From Hygrophila difformis (Eukaryota; Streptophyta; Magnoliopsida; Lamiales; Acanthaceae): a stretch of DNA of 64,000 nt. Shown piece by piece: positions 58,001 through 64,000 of this stretch. The stretch's first letter is position 1. Each line of letters starts with the position of its first letter. The position numbers and the translations under genes were made by a program. Below the pieces are notes generated by a model. The model did no database searches. It saw only the letters and a program-made list of their open reading frames with translations, and had not been told where the DNA came from. The stretch covers positions 33,924,080 to 33,988,079 of the forward strand of contig JAOANR010000003.1 in NCBI GenBank assembly GCA_030278955.1. Reading direction: 5' to 3'.

Positions 58001-58304
58001 ATTTAAACCAGGATTCGCGGCAATGGGGTTCAAGATGACGATACCACGCCACGTAATCAGGAGAATCCGAAGGCCAGTTAGCAAGAGATGGGGGGAAAAA
58101 CTTAGAAGAAAACCAGGAGGTGTATAGTGGTATGGAACGATTCTCGAAAATGCGAGCAGTACACTCGTCAATATCCTCGGGAAGACCCAGCGGACCAAGG
58201 GAATAGAAGCCCTCAGGAAGAAGACGAACTGCAGAATAAGAGGCGAATGTATTTTCAATCTTGAGAAGGTCGGAAGAAAGAACAGTGACGGGAGGAGAAT
58301 CCAT
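55096..58304 (-). pseudogene. Antisense four-exon gene of Tat 2: plant mobile domain plus coiled coil
   Basis: Exons on the minus strand: 58304-56786, 56711-56566, 56486-55350, 55273-55096. Each intron (72, 79 and 76 nt) has GT..AG ends and every junction preserves phase (for example CCAG|GTAAATT with TTTAG|ATG restoring GAT). Exon 1 (506 codons, MDSPPVTVLSS) contains CFPWGMMTPTTQDVKLLLGL and WHFRDISKF-type segments of the aminotransferase-like plant mobile domain (MAIN/MAIL family). Exon 2 is Ser/Arg-rich with a GRKRP basic patch. Exon 3 is Ser/Pro-rich, then a long coiled coil. A one-base shift near 55520 breaks exon 3 before the last exon. The intact product would be near 990 residues, likely nuclear. 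The gene starts about 190 bp from the 3' LTR and points against pol. Confidence 0.75.
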
Positions 58305-58498
58305 CGGAGAAGACGAGCAAAAAGAAAAAGGGGAAAAGGAAGTTGAAAGGGCAGTTTACTACGAGGGCGGAATAGGCTACGTAAATAGGGTAGTGATTAC
58401 AGGAGCCCTCGAGAAGGGAAAAATAACCGCCAAAGAAGTAAGGGGGAGTTACTTGAGCTCTTTTCAGGACGAAAATCCGCCCAAGTAAGGAGGGCATC
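58305..58498 (+). other. Antisense promoter region and PPT
   Basis: This lies between the antisense start codon and the 3' LTR. The purine tract AGTAAGGAGGGCA (58484-58496) precedes the LTR start at 58499. No clear TATA box is seen for the antisense gene on the minus strand, though its promoter must lie here or in the LTR. Confidence 0.5.
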
Positions 58499-59172
58499 TG
58501 TTGGGGCCACGAGAAATAGTGGGCCGCGAGAGAAAGAATTGGGCCATAAAAACATGGGCCAAGAAAGAGAGTTTAAAGAAAGTGAATTCAGAATCAATAG
58601 GGCCGGACAATCCAAGAAACCAAATGAAAGAACGTTCCGAGAGACAGGAGATTTCGGCCGAAATGAGACCAAGGCAGCCGAAACCAAATCAACCGATAAG
58701 AGGAAGACAGAATTCGGCTTAAAGGAATCGGCCGGAGAGCGGTTATTTCAGCTCCGGCTATAAATAGGGGATGCCATGCACAGAGTCAAGAGAGATCAAT
58801 CCAACCCCCAAATTCCTTATCAAATTTACTTCTTTGTATCTTACTGCTTTCTTTACAGCTTTCCTTTACAGTTTTCCTAGACTCTAGTTTAGCTTGTAGC
58901 GGTTACTTTCCAAGTCCACCGTTGTTCCTTAACAACCGGTAGTTTGGTTCTAGTTTTTCCGGTGAATTCGCCGTTGTTTCTTAACAACAGGTAGATTCTC
59001 CATTGTATCTCGTTGCCATTCCAATTCTAAGGAATATTCAGTCAAGTTTGGGCGTAATTAGTCAAGTTTGGGCGCATTATCGTTAATCCGGACCCGTAAT
59101 CGGTTTGATCCTTTTCCGGTAGCCTCCCTTGAGGAGAAAAAGGTCCTTGGCTCGACCCGAGGCCAAACAACA
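58499..59172 (+). repeat. 3' LTR of Tat element 2 (674 bp)
   Basis: It runs TGTTGGGGCCACG.. to ..GGCCAAACAACA, with short inverted ends TGTT/AACA. A TATA-like TATAAATAGGGG lies at 58758-58769. CCGTTGTT(C/T)CTTAACAAC appears twice (58919 and 58970), a small direct duplication in the R/U5 part. GTCAAGTTTGGGCG is also duplicated (about 59041 and 59060). Confidence 0.85.
58758..58769 (+). promoter_or_regulatory. TATA box of the Tat 3' LTR
   Basis: TATAAATAGGGG about 260 bp into the LTR, followed about 30 bp later by AGTCAAGAGAGATCAATCC, a plausible transcription start region. Confidence 0.65.
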
Positions 59173-59333
59173 GTATTAATTATTACGTATAAATTGAATG
59201 TATTACACTATTTATTATAGCATTAAATTAGACTATAGAAGATATAGACATATTTGTTTTATTTATTTATAGAAGATATAGATTTTTCATATTCCATCAT
59301 TTCAAAAGATTTGGTTCGCTTTTCTTAAATTAG

Positions 59334-59865
59334 TAGGGGTGAAAGCGGTACGGTAAATATTCGACCGATCTGATCCCGTATCCGATTACATTTGAATCCG
59401 AATCTGCATCCGACTATCCGGCCAAATATTTCAATATTCGTATCTGATTCCGAATCCGTATTTGAATATTCGCATTCGTATTTATATCCGAAAATATCCG
59501 ACCGTATCCAAAAATTGATTGGATATTATCCGGATTTTAAATATGGATATCTGAATATATTAATATATTATTATTTATTAATTAAAAATTATCAATAATT
59601 ATAAAAATACCAAATTATTAGGTAATTTTAATTAAAATTATCAAATTTTAAAAAAAGATTATAAAAATTATCCAATAATTTGTATCCAATTAAATCCGTG
59701 TCCGTTATATATTCGTCCTGTATCCATACCGCATTCGTAACCTGAAATATTCGAAACCATTTTCGTATCCGGCTCATCCATATTCGATTCCAAATTTGAA
59801 ATAAATATATGGATAATATCAATATCCGACAGTATCCGACCTTATCCATATCAATTTCATCCCTA
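59334..59865. mobile_element. hAT-like MITE with 8-bp target duplication
   Basis: The termini TAGGGGTGAAA and TTTCATCCCTA are inverted repeats (one mismatch). The flanks are the identical octamer TAAATTAG at 59326-59333 and 59866-59873, as hAT insertion predicts. The 532-bp body is made largely of degenerate TATCCG / ATTCGTATCCG words in both orientations. No ORF. Confidence 0.85.
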
Positions 59866-59902
59866 TAAATTAGGCATTCAAAATAATGTTTTTGAAGATT
59901 TA

Positions 59903-60430
59903 GGGGGTGTATTCAATTTAGACTTTTATGGATTTTAAAAAGTTGGTGGATTTGGAAAATACATAAACTCCATGTAGAATTGATTGATTTTGTGTAGACT
60001 ACATTTTCTCATTTATCCATTTATTCTTCTCCATTTTTTTTAATCCATATTTTGTCGACATCGAAGTGCCAAACGACTCCGTCGATAAGAGCTCTTGGGA
60101 GTCATCAGCGAACATGACCATAGGGAGTGGATACCCCTTACTATCCGTATTTAGAATCTTAGATTGTTTGGATAGATTTTGTTCAGTTATATTTTTTAAA
60201 AGAACCCATTAAACTCTACAAAGATTTATAATTCATGGACTGTTGAATATCTCAAAATTTTTAAATTTTTTTAAAAATTTGTATTGAATACACCTAGATT
60301 TTTAAACACTTTTTTAAATCTGAATTGAATACCTCAAAATTTTAAAAGACTCTTTAAAATCTAAATTGTATACACGCCAACTTTAAAAGTCTTTAAAAAT
60401 CCTATGGAGTCCAGATTGAATACACCCCCC
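59903..60430. mobile_element. PIF/Harbinger (Tourist-like) MITE, TSD TTA
   Basis: It begins GGGGGTGTATTCAATTTAGA and ends in the inverted TCCAGATTGAATACACCCCC; TTA flanks both sides (59900-59902 and 60431-60433). Internal copies of ATTGAATAC near 60281, 60319 and 60368 make the 3' half a short tandem array of terminal-like sequence. Confidence 0.85.
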
Positions 60431-60433
60431 TTA

Positions 60434-61236
60434 GTATTATAAGATTTAGTTTTATTTATTTATAGAAGATAAAGATTTGTTAATTGTATTTAAGCAATGT
60501 AAAACTAAATTAATTATGTTCTAAATTAATTAAAGAACAAAATTAGGAAAATATATTGGCCTGTATGTCATAAATTTTATTTTGAATTTTTAAGGTGAAA
60601 TACATTCATCCTATATAATGTAAAGTGTGCTCTAACAATTTGTTTATCTCAAGTAAATTATGGTGAATAATTATCATACAGTCTTTTATTTTATGAACAT
60701 TTTGGTAGGGATATTTCAATATAGTTAGCGTGCGGATAATATTCTGCCTGCATGTAGAGGCGTAATGGGAAGTATAATTTTTGTGATGTTTGAGAGCATT
60801 ATTCTATTGCCATTACTTAATCATGAAATAATTGTGTAATCCATCACCCATTATCTAAACATCACATAAATCATCGCGCGTATCACATAAAAGTTCCTAC
60901 AATCATTCTGCAGATGCAGTCAACAACACCATATTCACTTCTAGGAAATTTTACTTTACATTTCTATGGCACGGTCTCTCTTTTTTATCATCGTTTTTCT
61001 CACATTTTTTCTTAATAATATGTGGTCGGAAATGGACATGACCAAATTAAGTTTAGAAAATAGAATATTTGAATTTTTAAATTATTACGCTATTTTTCTT
61101 AAAAATATAAATTTTACATCCCGCGCATTGCGCGGGCGAGTGTGCTAATATATAACTAAAATTATTAAGTATATTAAAACTTTCGACTTGTAACTCATTC
61201 TTAATCACCCCCAAAATATGTTAATTGTATATATTA
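60434..61236. other. AT-rich intergenic DNA
   Basis: No coding region recognised. The 60-codon frame at 60966 has no domain and a biased hydrophobic composition typical of chance AT-rich frames. Confidence 0.45.
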
Positions 61237-61238
61237 TA

Positions 61239-61497
61239 CTCCCTCCGTCCCATTTAAGATGTCTTGTTTGATTTTTTCACACAATCCAATACACTTTTTA
61301 AATCGATCATATCTAAAAATATATATAAGTAAAAATTATGTGAAATATATATTCTAAAACTTCACGATTAGACGAGTCTAACAAAACCGAACTCGATTAT
61401 TTTTTTCAAATATTTACTTGCAATAATATTGAGTCAAAGTTAAACAATGAACAGTGCCAAAAAGTCAAACATGACATCTGAAGTGGGACGGAGGGAG
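61239..61497. mobile_element. Stowaway MITE, TSD TA
   Basis: CTCCCTCCGTCCCATTT at the left and GTGGGACGGAGGGAG at the right form the classic Stowaway inverted repeats, flanked by TA (61237-61238 and 61498-61499). It is 259 bp with an AT-rich body. Confidence 0.92.
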
Positions 61498-61814
61498 TAT
61501 TTATTTAGTTTTTATGATATGATATCAAATATTAATAATATAATATGTATGTAGATTAATGGCTAATAAAAATATATATAAAAGATAAATTATCATTATA
61601 TTAATTTTTATGTACACAAAATAGTATATTAAAGTTTTCTTACTCATGGAGTACTTATTTTTATGTGTATTATGTAGTTTTCCAAAATTATTTTTTTAAC
61701 AATAAAATTTAAATTTTAATATGCCTAAATATATTTGTCAAATAGTATATATATTTATTTAGAAATTTATTTATGTATTTTCTTATTGTTTAAATCCGTA
61801 ATATATATTTTTAT

Positions 61815-62345
61815 AAACAGAATTAGTTATCACTTAAAGGACAATATATGTATTACAATAAAATTATTTTTCCATGATTTATTATAGGAATAAATGGTTT
61901 TACTCTCTTGACCTTGATATGTATCTTTATGATAGATATGTATATTTTTGAGGTAAAATTACTATTTGAACCCATAATATATAACTTTTATAAAGAGATC
62001 AATTATAACTTAAAAGAGCAATATAGTCAGCACAATAAAAATATGATTTCATGATTTTTTATAGTATAGATAGATATAGATATGTAGACATAGATTAGGA
62101 ATAAATGGTGGAGATCAATAGATTACAATCCTACGGTCATTGAATTTTAGCATGAAGTGATTTTACTTTCTAGACATTTGATATGCATCTTTATGCTAGA
62201 TATGCATATCTTTGAGGTAAAATTACTGTTTGAACCCACAATATATAATTTTTATAACGTTAATTATAACTTAAAATGGCAATATAGTCAGCACAATAAA
62301 AATATGGTTCCGTGATTTATTACACTCTATAGATATATATTATAG
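61815..62345. repeat. Degenerate large tandem duplication, AT-rich
   Basis: A block containing AGGTAAAATTACT.TTTGAACCCA, TTATAACTTAAAA and CAATATAGTCAGCACAATAAAAATATG occurs at about 61951-62060 and again at about 62215-62325 (period near 264 bp). A more decayed version is at about 61820-61890. No gene. Confidence 0.65.
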
Positions 62346-62384
62346 ATTATATACATAATATTTATATATATGTAAATATCCTGA

Positions 62385-62565
62385 TTTTTTTGGATACGGG
62401 TAGATATTTGAAATCCCATATTTGATTCATATCCGTTTTCTAATATTCGTATCTATATCCATATTCATCAAATATCCACTAAGATAGCAAATTCAAATTC
62501 AAATTCGAATATAATCAAATGCGGCATCAGATCAAATAAGAATTTTCCGTCCCACTTTCACCCCT
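62385..62565. mobile_element. 3' fragment of a second hAT-like MITE
   Basis: It ends CCCACTTTCACCCCTA, the inverse of the terminus TAGGGGTGAAAGCGG at 59334, and has the same degenerate ATATCCGT / ATTCGTATC words. The other end is missing and no target duplication can be tested. Confidence 0.6.
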
Positions 62566-62572
62566 AGACTTA

Positions 62573-62799
62573 GGCCCCGTTCTCTAGAATTTATTTTCAG
62601 GACTTATTACTTATTTTTTTAAAGATCAAATCAGACCAGATAAGAAACATTAAGATCAGACCACAAACATTCAGACCAGACCAGATAAATTCAGATCAGA
62701 TCAGACCAGATCTTATAAAATTTAGATCAGACCAGCCAAATTCAGGCATAGAGAACAATTTAGATCAGACCAGCCAAATTCAGGCATAGAGAACAGGGC
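62573..62799. mobile_element. MITE-like element with tandemly duplicated terminus
   Basis: The ends GGCCCCGTTCTCT and AGAGAACAGGGC are inverted repeats with one mismatch. The last ~46 bp (ATTTAGATCAGACCAGCCAA onward, ending CATAGAGAACA) occur twice in tandem. The interior is rich in CAGACCAGA and CAGATCAGA words. Target duplication not clear. Confidence 0.6.
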
Positions 62800-63920
62800 A
62801 TCAATGTGTGCAATTGTTTGGCTTGTTTCTATGTGAAACAAGAAGTCCCGGATCCAAGATTTTTGCTTGAAAAAGGGGAGTAATATTTTATTTCCAAGAT
62901 CCAAATGAGATTAAGTTATATGGCGTATTCCTCTTTGGTGTTTGTCACAGTGTGTTAACATCCTTGTGTGGATAGAGTTGCCCCTTGCCCAATTGTGGAG
63001 GAGCGTTTGGTCAGTCTTAGGTTTATTAAAGACCGAAACCTGGATTAGAAGCAGCAGCTTGGATGGGATTGTTTATCGGGTTTCTTGGAACCTTGATCAA
63101 GGGAATCCTGGATTCAAATCACTACAAGTTTCATATTTGAGCAAAAATCTAAATTCTACAGTAAGTAATAAGCGTAGACCTATACTCAACTGTAGAAGCT
63201 TTTAAAAAGCTAATCTCAATTTCTAATATTTGTAACTATATCAAATAGGAAGGGGTTAGCGTGCAGCCACCATGTGTGTGTTGTGGGAGTTGTGTTGTGT
63301 GATGTATGAAATGATATATTTTGTGTGTTGGGAGAGATGTGTTGTGTGGTGCAAAAAATGTGATGCTCAGAAATGTGTTTTGTGATGCGAGATGCCTTTT
63401 TTGTGATGTCTGCACCTAAAGGCTCTTGAAGGGGTTGTACCGTAACCGGATTGTATCAAATATACTATTTATTTAGTTCTCTCCAACTGATTATAAATTA
63501 TAGTATACTCTAGCCGAAATGCAAAGGAATGCCTGTTATGTCTCAACAAAGGTAATACAGAATACTCCCAGTATTTCATTCACCAAGGTAGCTTAAAATT
63601 TGTTCAATTAAACAATGTTATGCACTGCTAAGTGCTAAGCCCTAGCAGCATCCCGATTTCAGCCTTTATGAAAATAAATTATCAGAAAAAGAGAAGCAGA
63701 ATGTAAGGGAAGCATCAGCTGCAACAAAATATATAACAAGTTAATTAATTTCAAAGCTCTCTCCTCCCTCTTTATCTCTCACTTTTTCAGCCATTTACGC
63801 CTCTCAACCGAGCAATCAGTTCATCCTGTCATATAGATTAACACACAATAATATCATGTGTGTACTAAACTCAAGACCATGCTTAGAAATTGAAATAATT
63901 CATTATCACGATTATGCCAC
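62800..63920. other. Intergenic DNA with a TG-rich stretch
   Basis: 63245-63410 is biased to TGTG and TGTTGTG words. The rest is mixed-composition sequence without a recognised gene, LTR or TIR. The small frames here (for example 62942-63205) show no domain. Confidence 0.45.
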
Positions 63921-63926
63921 GGGGGG

Positions 63927-63973
63927 CTTTTTTTTTTTTGGCGGGGGGGGGGGGGGGGGGGGTGGGGGGGGTT
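63927..63973. repeat. T-run followed by long G-homopolymer
   Basis: About 12 T followed by a GGC and roughly 20 uninterrupted G, then another G-run after a single T. Such a tract is rare in plant DNA and often marks low-quality consensus. Confidence 0.8.
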
Positions 63974-64000
63974 GGAGCAGTGGACACAGGACCAAAACTT

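Larger units (their letters stand above)
48318..59172 (+). mobile_element. Tat-type gypsy element 2, 5' truncated, with 3' LTR
   Basis: Order: gag C-terminal part and protease (48318-50650), RT / RNase H / second RNase H / integrase (50647-54019), antisense four-exon accessory gene (58304-55096), PPT, 3' LTR (58499-59172). The 5' LTR, PBS and most of gag are replaced by a Tekay LTR end. The base after the 3' LTR begins GTATT, the expected site of a target duplication, which cannot be checked without the 5' end. Confidence 0.85.

Noticed and set aside
60966..61148. 60-codon ORF as a small gene
   Set aside because: AT-rich chance frame between MITEs with no domain or supported start.

Overview
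The window is nuclear DNA of a flowering plant, probably a eudicot; the species cannot be told from the sequence. The evidence is nested Ty3/gypsy retrotransposons of plant-specific lineages (Tekay chromovirus, Athila, Tat), Stowaway, Tourist-like and hAT-like MITEs, a plant LINE, and T-rich introns. I see no intact host gene. About 85% of the window is transposon sequence. One probable host gene fragment (14054-16458) and one gene-derived long hairpin (12253-12730) lie in the only sizeable non-transposon island, 10947-16646.

Layout. 1-10946: mosaic of Tekay-type LTRs (1-1439, 1441-3630, 8447-10946) around a gutted interior. That interior has a sense coiled-coil ORF, a spliced antisense accessory gene and a remnant of integrase plus chromodomain. 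10947-16646: single-copy-looking DNA with the hairpin, a degenerate Stowaway and an OB-fold-like multi-exon gene fragment. 16647-18337: inverted Tekay LTR fragment, a 500-N gap, and a LINE endonuclease fragment. 18460-20938: a forward LTR of an Athila-related family. 20939-44399: a very large (23.5 kb) Athila element on the minus strand. It has 4.3 and 4.7 kb LTRs, a gag-pol frame broken by a single stop, and a large second gene downstream that is predicted to be spliced. 44400-47740 and 48318-59172: two Tat elements, both with antisense accessory genes; the second has a dual RNase H, a four-exon antisense gene with a plant mobile domain, and an intact 3' LTR. 59173-64000: AT-rich DNA with at least four MITEs and no gene.

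Most interesting system. The Athila LTRs and their forward-oriented relative carry arrays of about five 50-bp hairpins spaced roughly 80-120 bp apart. One array lies just upstream of the TATA box and another about 0.9-1.3 kb downstream of it. The two LTR families use different half-sites (AATTCGAATT versus AATTCGGTCTA), yet keep the same architecture of outer arm, spacer, inner palindrome, spacer, outer arm. A third array lies inside the Athila element at the same distance from a copy of the PPT/U3 boundary motif as in the LTR. It directly precedes the short first exon of the second gene. I read this as a captured, diverged U3 acting as an internal promoter for a nuclear (NLS-bearing), non-envelope accessory protein. 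This reading is inference, but the spacing, the in-frame splice sites and the repeated boundary motif are all visible in the sequence.

Across the three lineages the same theme recurs. Each carries an accessory gene with introns (antisense in Tekay and Tat, sense in Athila), and palindromic or tandem hairpin sequences sit close to the inferred promoters.
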